Origin: Kribbella jejuensis
Lineage (GTDB): Bacteria; Actinomycetota; Actinomycetes; Propionibacteriales; Kribbellaceae
Assembly (NCBI RefSeq): GCF_006715085.1
Contig: NZ_VFMM01000001.1
Location: 930,001 to 994,000, forward strand
Length of the DNA stretch: 64,000 bases
Direction: 5' to 3'
In this document: positions 11,207 to 18,530 of the stretch, in pieces
Position numbering within the stretch: the first letter of the stretch is position 1
Layout: every line of letters begins with the position of its first letter
Translations under genes and position numbers: made by a program
The notes under the pieces: model-generated
What the model was told of the DNA's origin: nothing
What the model saw: the letters and a program-made list of their open reading frames with translations, nothing else
The model's database searches: none

Positions 11207-12325
11207 TCAGACTTTGGCGAGCGGTTTCCGCGAACGCCCCGGGAGACCGGTCGTGAGCAGCACCGCGGTGACTGCGACGGCCAGCACGATCAGCGCCGTC
11301 CACCAGTACAGAACCAGGCCGAGGACCACCACGCCGTAGGCGATCAAAGCGGTCCACAGGTACATCAGCAGGACGGCGCGGCGGTGCGAGTGGCCGCGCT
11401 GCATGAGCCGGTGGTGCAGGTGCTGTTTGTCGGCGGCGAACGGTGAGCGGCCGGCCTTGGTCCGGCGGATGTACGCCAACGTCAGGTCGAGCGCGGGGAT
11501 CGCGAGGATGGCGATTGGCAGCACCAACGGAAGCAACGCGGGCAGCAGGCTGGAGCCGCCGACCTCGTACGGGACCGCGTTCGGGTCCATCTGGCCGGTC
11601 AGGCTGATCGTCGACGCGGCCAGCATCAGGCCGATCAGCAGGGCGCCGGAGTCGCCCATGAAAACCCTTGCGGGGAAGAAGTTGTGCGGCAGGAAGCCGA
11701 GACAGGCGCCGGCCAGCGCGACCGTGATCAGCGTCGAGGTGGTCGCCCGGTCGAGGTTCTCGTGCACGTTGAGCAGGTAGGAGTAGATGAAGAACGCGGT
11801 CGCGCCGATCGCGGTCACGCCGGCCGCGAGTCCGTCCAGGCCGTCGACGAAGTTCACCGCGTTGCAGGACACCAGCAGGATGCCCGCGGTGAGGACGGCG
11901 AGCTGCGCGGGCGACGGCGAGATCACGCCGCCGGGCAGCGGAAGCCAGTACAACTGGATGCCTTGGACAACGAGTACGCCGACCGCGAGCACCTCGCCGG
12001 CCAGCTTGGTGATCGCGTCCAGCTCGTACAGGTCGTCGACCACGCCGACCGCGCAGATCACCACGCCGCCGACCAGGATCGCGCGGGCGTCGTGCGCGAC
12101 CTGCAGGCTGTTGCCGAGGAACGGCAGGTTGCTGGCGACCGCGTACCCGGCGATCAGGCCGCCGAGGATCGACAGGCCGCCGAAGTACGGGATCGGCACC
12201 TTGTGCACGTCCCGGGCCCGGACCTTGGCGACCGCGCCGTACCGCATCGCGATCTGCCGGGCGACGCCGGTCAGCAGAAAAGTCGTGGCCATCGCCACGA
12301 ACAGGACCAGCAAGTACTCGCGCAC
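11207..12325 (-). CDS. wecA: WecA/MraY-family undecaprenyl-phosphate glycosyl-1-phosphate transferase
   Basis: The 372-residue polytopic membrane protein (about ten or eleven helices) transfers a sugar-1-phosphate, probably GlcNAc-1-phosphate, from its UDP form to a polyprenyl phosphate carrier. Conserved motifs are present: GVVDDLYELD, NFVDGLDGLAAG, FMGDSGALLIG and the cytoplasmic HHRLMQRGHSHRR loop. Mycobacterial Rv1302 (WecA) occupies the same position between sua5 and the atp operon and starts arabinogalactan linker synthesis. The GTG start at 12325 overlaps the sua5 TAG by one base. The acceptor and donor in this organism are inferred from the orthologue. Confidence 0.85.
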   Translation of the reverse strand: MREYLLVLFVAMATTFLLTGVARQIAMRYGAVAKVRARDVHKVPIPYFGGLSILGGLIAGYAVASNLPFLGNSLQVAHDARAILVGGVVICAVGVVDDLYELDAITKLAGEVLAVGVLVVQGIQLYWLPLPGGVISPSPAQLAVLTAGILLVSCNAVNFVDGLDGLAAGVTAIGATAFFIYSYLLNVHENLDRATTSTLITVALAGACLGFLPHNFFPARVFMGDSGALLIGLMLAASTISLTGQMDPNAVPYEVGGSSLLPALLPLVLPIAILAIPALDLTLAYIRRTKAGRSPFAADKQHLHHRLMQRGHSHRRAVLLMYLWTALIAYGVVVLGLVLYWWTALIVLAVAVTAVLLTTGLPGRSRKPLAKV

Positions 12326-13281
12326 TAATCCGCAGGCCTCACATCGGAATCGGTTTTCGCCTCGCCCTGATTGGACGCCTCGACAACCCCATCGGTTGGC
12401 TTCTCATCCTCCGGCTTCTCGTCGACCGGTTTCTCGTCGGCCGGCTTCTCGTCCTCCGGCTTCTCGTCGGCAGGCTTCTCGTCGGCAGGCTTCTCGTCGG
12501 CCGGCTTCTCGTCCTGCGGCTTCTCGTCCTGCGGCTTCTCGTCCACGGGTCGCTCGTCCACCGGCCGGTCGTCGGCGCCCTGATCGGTGGTGGGCTGGTC
12601 GGTGGGCGGGTGGTCCTCGGAGTCGCTGGTTACGTCGGGGACGATCGCGCGGAGTTGCTCGAGGGAGAGGGCGCCGACGCGCAGGACGCGCGGTGTCTCG
12701 CCGGTGATGTCGACGATGGTGGACGGCTGTCCGCCGGCCGCCTCGCCTCCGTCGAGGTACACCGCGACCAGCTCACCCAACTGCTCCTCGGCGTCGTACA
12801 CGTCCAGCGCGGCCGCGCGACCGGAGGTGTTCGCCGAGCTGACCGCGAGCGGACCGGTCCGCGACAGCAGCTCGCGGGTGTTCTCGTGGTCCGGCACCCG
12901 CAGCGCGACCGTGCCCTGGGTCTCCCCCAGGTCCCACATCAGCGAGCTCTGCGCGTGGCAGATCACCGTCAGCGGCCCGGGCCAGAACTCCTGGCAAAGC
13001 TTCCGCCCGCCCTCCGGGATGTCGGTGGCGAGCGCGTCCAGCGACTCCACCACCGAGATCAGCACCGGCGGCGGCATGTCCCGCCCGCGACCCTTGGCGT
13101 CCAGCAGTCGCTGCACGGCCTCGGCCTTGAAGGCGTCGGCGGCGATCCCGTAGACGGTGTCGGTCGGCAGCACGACCAGGTCACCGGCCTCGATGGCATC
13201 CACCGCAGCGCGGTAGGCCGGTGCCAGTTCGTCCCCGGTGAAGTCGAAGCGCTCACTCACGGAGTGAATCGTGCCACTCAC
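12325..13281 (-). CDS. Sua5/YrdC threonylcarbamoyl-AMP synthase with long acidic-proline repeat tail
   Basis: Residues about 10-210 form the YrdC fold that makes threonylcarbamoyl-AMP from threonine, bicarbonate and ATP for the t6A37 modification of ANN-decoding tRNAs. The TDTVYGI motif, KGRGRDMPPPVLI and the SSANTSG motif are present. Residues about 220-318 are a low-complexity tail built from DEKP-x pentapeptides (DEKPAD, DEKPED, DEKPVD), absent from standard Sua5-TsaC proteins and probably unstructured. The start is uncertain: GTG 13281 gives the full length given here, while GTG 13260 (VSERFDFTGDEL) fits the family start better. It overlaps wecA by one base. Confidence 0.88.
   Translation of the reverse strand: MSGTIHSVSERFDFTGDELAPAYRAAVDAIEAGDLVVLPTDTVYGIAADAFKAEAVQRLLDAKGRGRDMPPPVLISVVESLDALATDIPEGGRKLCQEFWPGPLTVICHAQSSLMWDLGETQGTVALRVPDHENTRELLSRTGPLAVSSANTSGRAAALDVYDAEEQLGELVAVYLDGGEAAGGQPSTIVDITGETPRVLRVGALSLEQLRAIVPDVTSDSEDHPPTDQPTTDQGADDRPVDERPVDEKPQDEKPQDEKPADEKPADEKPADEKPEDEKPADEKPVDEKPEDEKPTDGVVEASNQGEAKTDSDVRPAD
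12394..12572 (-). repeat. 15-bp tandem repeats in the sua5 tail
   Basis: About eleven degenerate copies of a 15-base unit (GGCTTCTCGTCGGCC on the plus strand) encode DEKPA/DEKPE/DEKPV/DEKPQ. Copies differ at the last codon positions. Slippage at such arrays would change tail length in steps of five residues without a frameshift. Confidence 0.85.
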
Positions 13282-13369
13282 GCGGGCCGGGACTCCAACC
13301 GGGTCGTTGCTGACAAACCGTTGTCAACTTCCACCCCTGTCGCGCCCGGCAATCCTTAGGATCCTCGGC

Positions 13370-14389
13370 ATGACCGTGACCCGTGAGTTCCTCGCCGGAT
13401 TGCCGAAAGCCGAGCTGCATGTCCACCACGTCGGGTCCGCCTCGCCGCGGATCGTCGCCGAGCTCGCCGCCCGGCACCCCGGCTCGCCGGTGCCGGCCGA
13501 TCCGGCCGCGCTGACGGAGTACTTCAAGTTCAGCGACTTCGCCCACTTCATCGACATCTACCTGTCCGTCGTCGAGCTGATCAAGACGCCCGAGGACGTC
13601 CGGTTGCTGACCTACGAGATCGCCCGCGAGATGTCCGAGCAGCAGAACCTGCGGTACGCCGAGCTCACGGTCACGCCGTACACGTCGGTGATCCGCGGCA
13701 TCCAGGCCGAGGCGTTCTGCGAGGCGATCGAGGACGCCCGGGTCGCGGCCGAGAAGGAGTTCGGGCTGGTACTGCGGTGGATCTTCGACATCTCCGGTGA
13801 GGCCGGCCTGCCCGCCGCTGACGAGACGCTGCGGATCGCGACCAAGATCCGCCCCGAAGGACTGATCGGCTTCGGCCTCGGCGGCCCGGAGATCGGCGTA
13901 CCGCGGCCGCAGTTCCAGCCGCACTTCGAGGCGGCTGTCGCGGCCGGGCTGCACAGCGTGCCGCATGCGGGCGAGACCACCGGCCCGCAGACGATCTGGG
14001 ACGCGCTGCAGGTGCTGAAGGCCGAGCGGATCGGCCACGGTACGTCGACGATGGAGGACCCGGCGCTGGTCGACTACCTCGGCGAACACCGGATCCCGCT
14101 CGAGGTCAGCCCGACCTCGAACATCGCCACCCGCGCGGTCGCGTCGTACGACGTCCACCCGCTGCGCGCGATGGTCGACGCGGGCCTGGTGGTGACGATC
14201 AACTCCGACGACCCGCCGATGTTCGGCACCGACCTCACCAACGAGTACGCCGTCGCCGCCCGGCTGCTGGATCTGGACGAGGCCGGCGTCGGCGAGCTGG
14301 CGAAGACCGCGGTCCGCGAGTCGTTCGCCGAGGACTCGGTGAAGACCGCGATCGTGTCCGAGATCGACGCGTACATCGGGTCGGTATAG
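13370..14389 (+). CDS. Adenosine deaminase-family amidohydrolase
   Basis: The 339-residue protein belongs to the zinc-dependent adenosine/AMP deaminase superfamily. Metal and catalytic motifs are visible: HVHHVGS near residue 17, SVPHAGE with the catalytic Glu, RIGHGT and NSDDPPMF. The first motif reads HVHHVG rather than the HxHLDG or HxHIEG of classic adenosine deaminases, so it belongs to a divergent subgroup; relatives deaminate adenosine, methylthioadenosine or aminodeoxyfutalosine. I chose ATG 13370 (MTVTREFLAGLPKAEL) since the family begins there. It is divergent from sua5 and starts a plus-strand block inserted between sua5 and prmC. Substrate is not decidable here. Confidence 0.82.
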   Translation: MTVTREFLAGLPKAELHVHHVGSASPRIVAELAARHPGSPVPADPAALTEYFKFSDFAHFIDIYLSVVELIKTPEDVRLLTYEIAREMSEQQNLRYAELTVTPYTSVIRGIQAEAFCEAIEDARVAAEKEFGLVLRWIFDISGEAGLPAADETLRIATKIRPEGLIGFGLGGPEIGVPRPQFQPHFEAAVAAGLHSVPHAGETTGPQTIWDALQVLKAERIGHGTSTMEDPALVDYLGEHRIPLEVSPTSNIATRAVASYDVHPLRAMVDAGLVVTINSDDPPMFGTDLTNEYAVAARLLDLDEAGVGELAKTAVRESFAEDSVKTAIVSEIDAYIGSV

Positions 14390-14417
14390 CCCTGGTCTCA
14401 TGTGGTTGGCTGGGGTG

Positions 14418-15353
14418 ATGCGCAGAGTCGGTGTGGCGGTAGCCGTCGTACTGCTGGGCCTGGCGGGCTGCAGCGACAGTAAGCCGGCACCTGCGACTGC
14501 ACCACCTGCGACGACAGCACACCCCAGTCCCAGCCCAAGTCCCACTCCCCCGCCTGCGCCGCGCGGGCTGCCGCGGGGCGGGCGCGTGTTGTTCCCGAAG
14601 TACCAGCTGGTCGCGTACGTCGGGCTGCCGGGCTCTCCTGCGCTGGGACCGCTGGACAAGGACCTTGATGCCAAGGCGGCGAAGCTCGAGACACTGTCCC
14701 GTGCGTATGCGGCTGGTCGCACACCGCAGCCCGTGCTCGAGCTGATCGCCGTGGTCGCGCGAGGCTCGCGCGGCAAGGACGGGCTGTACCGCGGGCGGCT
14801 GGACGACGCGAAGATCGAGCAGTATCTGGCGGTCGCGCGCAAGCACAAGATGCTGCTCCTGCTCGACATCCAGCCGGGGCGGGCGAAGATCCTGCCCGAG
14901 GTGAAGCGGCTCGAGCGGTGGCTGAAGGAGCCGGACGTCGGGCTCGCGTTCGACCCGGAGTGGGCGGTCGGTCCGACGCAGGTGCCGGGCCGGGTGTTCG
15001 GGCACACAACGGGACGCGAGCTCGACAGCATCGCGGCGTACCTGTCGGGACTGGTGACGGCGCATCACCTGCCGGAGAAGGCGTTCGTGTTCCACCAACT
15101 CTCGACCAGGATCGTCAGCGACGAGGCCGCGCTGAAGGCGCACCCCGGCGTGGTGACGATCAAGTCGGTCGACGGGATCGGCACCCGCGAGGACAAACTC
15201 AAGACCTGGGCAAAGCTCACCACGAACCTGCCACCAGCCGTCCACGCCGGCTTCAAACTCTTCTACACCGAAGACACACGCCACGGCCCCCTGATGACCC
15301 CCACCCAGGTCCTGTCCCTGAAGCCGCGACCCGAGCTGGTGGTCTACGAATGA
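14418..15353 (+). CDS. Putative secreted lipoprotein with Pro/Ser linker
   Basis: The protein of 311 residues starts with a lipoprotein signal peptide: MRRVGVAVAVVLLGLAGC, with lipobox LAGC. A Thr/Pro/Ser-rich linker (PSPSPSPTPPPAP) follows, then a conserved-looking domain with LVAYVGLPGSP, LLLLDIQPGRA and LAFDPEWAVGP. The motif pattern, with acidic residues at strand ends, suggests a TIM-barrel glycoside-hydrolase-like fold, which is inference. I chose ATG 14418 over 14400 because the signal peptide n-region then begins MRR. Its TGA overlaps the start of the next, decayed gene (ATGA). Function is unknown. Confidence 0.72.
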   Translation: MRRVGVAVAVVLLGLAGCSDSKPAPATAPPATTAHPSPSPSPTPPPAPRGLPRGGRVLFPKYQLVAYVGLPGSPALGPLDKDLDAKAAKLETLSRAYAAGRTPQPVLELIAVVARGSRGKDGLYRGRLDDAKIEQYLAVARKHKMLLLLDIQPGRAKILPEVKRLERWLKEPDVGLAFDPEWAVGPTQVPGRVFGHTTGRELDSIAAYLSGLVTAHHLPEKAFVFHQLSTRIVSDEAALKAHPGVVTIKSVDGIGTREDKLKTWAKLTTNLPPAVHAGFKLFYTEDTRHGPLMTPTQVLSLKPRPELVVYE

Positions 15354-15981
15354 TCTCGATCGCCCTCGCCAACGTCGCGGGCGGCCGGCTCGTCGGGGCG
15401 GACGGGTACGCGGACGCCGACCGTACGGCGGACTTCGGGCGGGCGCTCGCGGGTCTGCATCCCGACGTACTGATCATCACCGAGCTGGACACCCGGAGCG
15501 ATCAGCTGGAGCGGCTGGGGACGGCGGCGATACCGGGGCGGAGGCTTTCGTACGCTCAGCAGGAGTTCTCCGACTCGCACATCCCGGGTGTCGAGCGGCT
15601 GGGGGTCGGCATCGTGTCGGCGTACCCGCTGACCGAGCTGGAGCGAATCGACCTGCCGGATCCGCCGATCGACTTCCTGCACTGGCGGACGGGTGCGCCG
15701 ATGGACCCTTCGGTGAGCGGCTCGGGATGGTGGACGCGTTCGGCGATCCGCCGCCCGCGACCACGCCCGACGGACGGTCGATCGACCGGCTGTTCGCCAC
15801 CCCGGACCTGGTCAGCCGGGACGTCGAGGTGGTCCAGGTTCCCGGGGCAGATCACCACCTCGTCGCCTGCCGCCTCGAGCGCAGGACGCAGGACGCACCT
15901 GGCACCAGCCGGATCCGCGAGCAGGACCTCGCCCGGCCGCCCGCACATCCGGTACGGCGCGGACGTGGATTCTGTCGATAG
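15350..15981 (+). pseudogene. Endonuclease/exonuclease/phosphatase-family gene with internal deletion and frameshift
   Basis: The first about 115 codons (MISIALANVAGGRL, DVLIITELDTRS, GVGIVSAYPLTELE) match the N-terminal half of the endonuclease/exonuclease/phosphatase fold, including the metal-binding Glu of ITELD. The C-terminal half (RSIDRLFATPDLVSRDV, then VPGADHHLVACRL with the catalytic DHH-type motif) continues in another frame from about 15700. The middle part, which should hold the GDFN motif and about 80-100 residues, is missing. The junction is near 15690-15712. The frame entered at 15350 continues to 16093 without homology. I therefore call a broken gene; an intact copy elsewhere cannot be excluded. 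Confidence 0.7.
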
Positions 15982-16064
15982 GTTTCAACTCACTCTCAGC
16001 GGGATACCTCTATCGGCGGGCACAGACAACCGCCCGGAGCTGTTCGCAGGAAAGTGGTTTCGTG

Positions 16065-16205
16065 ATGGCCAGTGGTTGGTATGCCGCCGTTGATCGGGTT
16101 CGCGCCTCGTGGTTGGGGAACGCGGGCCGGGCAGAACTCATTGCCGCAGGTACGTTGCTCGTCCTGGCGCTGGCGGCGTTCGCCGCTACCGCCGTCCTCC
16201 AGTAG
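16065..16205 (+). CDS. Possible small single-pass membrane protein (46 residues)
   Basis: ATG 16065 to TAG 16203-16205 encodes 46 residues with a charged N-terminal half (AAVDRVRASWLGNAGRAEL) and one clear membrane helix (LIAAGTLLVLALAAFAATAVL). AGGAAAG lies about eleven bases upstream. It occupies the gap between the decayed nuclease gene and convergent prmC. It has no recognisable family; a hydrophobic helix in a high-GC frame can arise by chance, so support is moderate. Confidence 0.4.
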   Translation: MASGWYAAVDRVRASWLGNAGRAELIAAGTLLVLALAAFAATAVLQ

Positions 16206-16220
16206 GTCTTAGCGAGGACG

Positions 16221-17048
16221 TCAGACTCGTCGGCCGGTCGCGAACCTGTTGCGGGCGGCCAAGTCACGTTGGTCGCGCACTTCCGTGAACAGTCCGGTGG
16301 CGGCGAAGACCGCCGGGGCCGACTCGCCCTGAACGTCCGCGTGCTCACAGGCGAACCAGCCGCCGGGCTTCAGCAACCGGCCCGCCGTCGCCGCGACCAC
16401 CTTGATCTCGTCGAGCCCGTCGTCACCGGACCACAGCGCGAGCGCCGGATCGTGGTCGCGCACCTCGGTCGTCACGGATTCCCAGGCGGTCAGCGGGATG
16501 TACGGCGGGTTGGAGATCACCGCGTCCACCTGGCCGTCGAGCTCCGGCAGGCACCCGTCGATGTCGCCCTCGTGCAGGATCGCCCCGGTACCGTCCAGGT
16601 TGCGCCGCGCCCAGGCGACCGCGTCCGCCGACAACTCCACGGCGTGCACCGTACTATCCGGACGTTCGGTGGCGATCGCACCGGCAATGGCTCCCGACCC
16701 GGTGCACAGGTCGACCACGAGCGGGTTCCGCACGCCGGCGATCCGCTCGAGGATCCACCCGACCATCACCTCGGTCTCCGGCCGCGGTACGAACACCCCT
16801 GGCCCCACCACAAGCTCCCGATACCGAAAACCCGCCGTCCCGGTGAGATGCTGCAACGGCTCGCGCCCGGCCCGCCGCGCGATCAACTCCTCGAACCGCC
16901 CCAACTGCTCCCCGGTCGGCTCACGCAACAGCATCCGGCTGGACCCGGTGACAAACGCAAGCAGCTCCGCCGCGTCATACTCCGGCGACGCAACCCCAGC
17001 CTCCCGCAGCCGCTCCGCCGCCTCCGCGACGAGCTCTTTCACACTCAT
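16221..17048 (-). CDS. prmC: Release factor glutamine methyltransferase
   Basis: PrmC (HemK) methylates the Gln of the GGQ motif of release factors, and the target PrfA is encoded just upstream. The 275-residue protein has the N-terminal helical domain, a SAM-binding core with [16 protein letters not shown] and the catalytic NPPYIPL motif. ATG 17048 overlaps the prfA TGA in an ATGA arrangement, so the enzyme and its substrate are translationally coupled. It is convergent with the small membrane ORF at 16065-16205. Confidence 0.96.
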   Translation of the reverse strand: MSVKELVAEAAERLREAGVASPEYDAAELLAFVTGSSRMLLREPTGEQLGRFEELIARRAGREPLQHLTGTAGFRYRELVVGPGVFVPRPETEVMVGWILERIAGVRNPLVVDLCTGSGAIAGAIATERPDSTVHAVELSADAVAWARRNLDGTGAILHEGDIDGCLPELDGQVDAVISNPPYIPLTAWESVTTEVRDHDPALALWSGDDGLDEIKVVAATAGRLLKPGGWFACEHADVQGESAPAVFAATGLFTEVRDQRDLAARNRFATGRRV

Positions 17049-18121
17049 TGAGAGTCGACGGCCTCGAGGCGTGCTGCCAGATCCGCGTCCGTGAGCGCCT
17101 TGATGACCGGCTCGAGATCGCCACCGAGCACCTGGTCGAGGTTGTGGGCCTTGTAGCCGACCCGGTGGTCGGAGAAGCGGTTTTCGGGGAAGTTGTACGT
17201 GCGCACGCGCTCCGACCGGTCCACCGTGCGGATCTGCGATCGCCGGGCGTCCGACGCCTCCTGGTCGGCCGCCTCCTGCGCAGCCGCCAGCAACCGGGCA
17301 CGCAGCACCCGCATCGCCTGCTCGCGGTTCTGCAGCTGGGACTTCTCGTTCTGCATCGACACCACGATGCCGGTCGGCAGGTGCGTGATGCGTACGGCGG
17401 AGTCGGTCGTGTTGACGCTCTGCCCACCCGGCCCGGACGACCGGAACACGTCGATCCGCAGGTCGTTCGGGTCGATCTCGACATCCACGTCCTCGGCCTC
17501 CGGCAGCACGAGGACGCCGGCCGCGGAGGTGTGGATCCGCCCCTGCGACTCGGTCACGGGCACCCGCTGTACCCGGTGCACGCCGCCCTCGAACTTCAGC
17601 TTCGCGTACGGCGCCTCGCCCGGCTCCGGCGTACCTTTCGCCTTCACCGCGACCGTGATCGACTTGTACCCGCCGAGGTCGGACTCGGCGGAGTCGAGCA
17701 CCTCGGTCTTCCAGTTCTGCGACTCGGCGTACTTCAGGTACATCTTCAGCAGGTCGCCGGCGAACAGCGCGGACTCGTCGCCGCCCTCGCCGGCCTTGAT
17801 CTCGAGGATCGCGTCCTTGTCGTCGTTGGGGTCCCGCGGCACGAGCAGTGTCTGCAGCCGCTCCGCGAGCTCCTCGCGGCGGCCGGTCAGCCGGGTCGCC
17901 TCCTCGGCGAACGCCGGGTCCTCGGCCGCGAGCTCCCGCGCCGCCTCGATGTCGTCACCGGTCTGCAGCCACTCGTCGTAGGTCCGGACGACCGGCGCGA
18001 GCGCGGCGTACCGCTTGCCGACCCGGCGGGCATTGGCCTGGTCGGAGTGCAGCTCCGGCTCCGACATCTGCCGCTCCAGCTCGGCGTACTCCGCCTTCAG
18101 CGTCTCCACCGCTTCGAACAT
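17045..18121 (-). CDS. prfA: Peptide chain release factor 1
   Basis: The 358-residue RF1 recognises UAA and UAG stop codons. The GGQ loop [17 protein letters not shown] and the [21 protein letters not shown] segment are intact. The RF1 anticodon-like tripeptide PxT appears as the PVT of [16 protein letters not shown] in the family position. The start is ATG 18121 ([12 protein letters not shown]), since GAGGAGGAG lies just upstream; an in-frame upstream extension to 18157 is not conserved. A strong hairpin lies between rpmE and this gene. Confidence 0.97.
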   Translation of the reverse strand: MFEAVETLKAEYAELERQMSEPELHSDQANARRVGKRYAALAPVVRTYDEWLQTGDDIEAARELAAEDPAFAEEATRLTGRREELAERLQTLLVPRDPNDDKDAILEIKAGEGGDESALFAGDLLKMYLKYAESQNWKTEVLDSAESDLGGYKSITVAVKAKGTPEPGEAPYAKLKFEGGVHRVQRVPVTESQGRIHTSAAGVLVLPEAEDVDVEIDPNDLRIDVFRSSGPGGQSVNTTDSAVRITHLPTGIVVSMQNEKSQLQNREQAMRVLRARLLAAAQEAADQEASDARRSQIRTVDRSERVRTYNFPENRFSDHRVGYKAHNLDQVLGGDLEPVIKALTDADLAARLEAVDSQ

Positions 18122-18160
18122 CGCGCACTCCTCCTCTCGAACCAACCCTGACAACACAAA

Positions 18161-18203
18161 CCGCGCGCCGGTCCCGCCCAGAACGGGCGGAACCGGCGCG
18201 CGG
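18161..18203 (-). terminator. Strong hairpin terminator between rpmE and prfA
   Basis: The 19-base arms pair with only one mismatch around a 5-base loop (AGAAC). The left arm is 18161-18179 and the right arm 18185-18203. On the minus strand the stem is followed by TTTGTGTTGTC, a U-rich tail, so this looks like an intrinsic terminator or attenuator eight bases after the rpmE stop. Confidence 0.75.
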
Positions 18204-18211
18204 CAGGAAAG

Positions 18212-18418
18212 CTACTTCTTGGCGTAGCGCTTCTCGAAGCGGGCGACGCGGCCACCGGTGTCGAGAATCTTCTGCTTGCCGGTGTAGAAGGGGTGGCACT
18301 GCGAGCACACATCGGCGTGGATGACGCCGTTCTCCGCGGTCGAGCGCGTGGTGAACGTGGCGCCACAGGTGCAGGTCACCGTGGTCTCGACGTACGTCGG
18401 GTGGATATCAGCCTTCAC
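18212..18418 (-). CDS. rpmE: 50S ribosomal protein L31, zinc-binding form
   Basis: A 68-residue L31 with the zinc ligands C-T-C-G in VTCTCGATF and C-S-Q-C in [15 protein letters not shown], the form that binds zinc. The start is GTG 18418 (encoding [12 protein letters not shown]), because AGGAGA lies eight bases upstream; the open frame upstream to 18499 is not L31. It stands between rho and prfA, the same order as in mycobacteria. In actinobacteria, non-zinc L31 paralogues replace this form under zinc limitation, but none is in this window. Confidence 0.96.
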   Translation of the reverse strand: MKADIHPTYVETTVTCTCGATFTTRSTAENGVIHADVCSQCHPFYTGKQKILDTGGRVARFEKRYAKK

Positions 18419-18486
18419 AACAAGTCTCCTAGGAATCAGGTGCCCCGGGTCGCCCACACGGTGCGAACGTGAACCGGAACCGACAG

Positions 18487-18518
18487 ACCAGTTTGCCACC
18501 CGAGGGCGGCAAACTGGT
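18487..18518 (-). terminator. Hairpin after rho
   Basis: ACCAGTTTGCC (18487-18497) is the exact reverse complement of 18508-18518, with a 10-base loop. It sits 13 bases downstream of the rho stop on the minus strand, in the rho-rpmE gap. The tail is only moderately U-rich, so either termination or partial read-through into rpmE is possible. Confidence 0.55.
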
Positions 18519-18530
18519 AATCGAGGTCGA

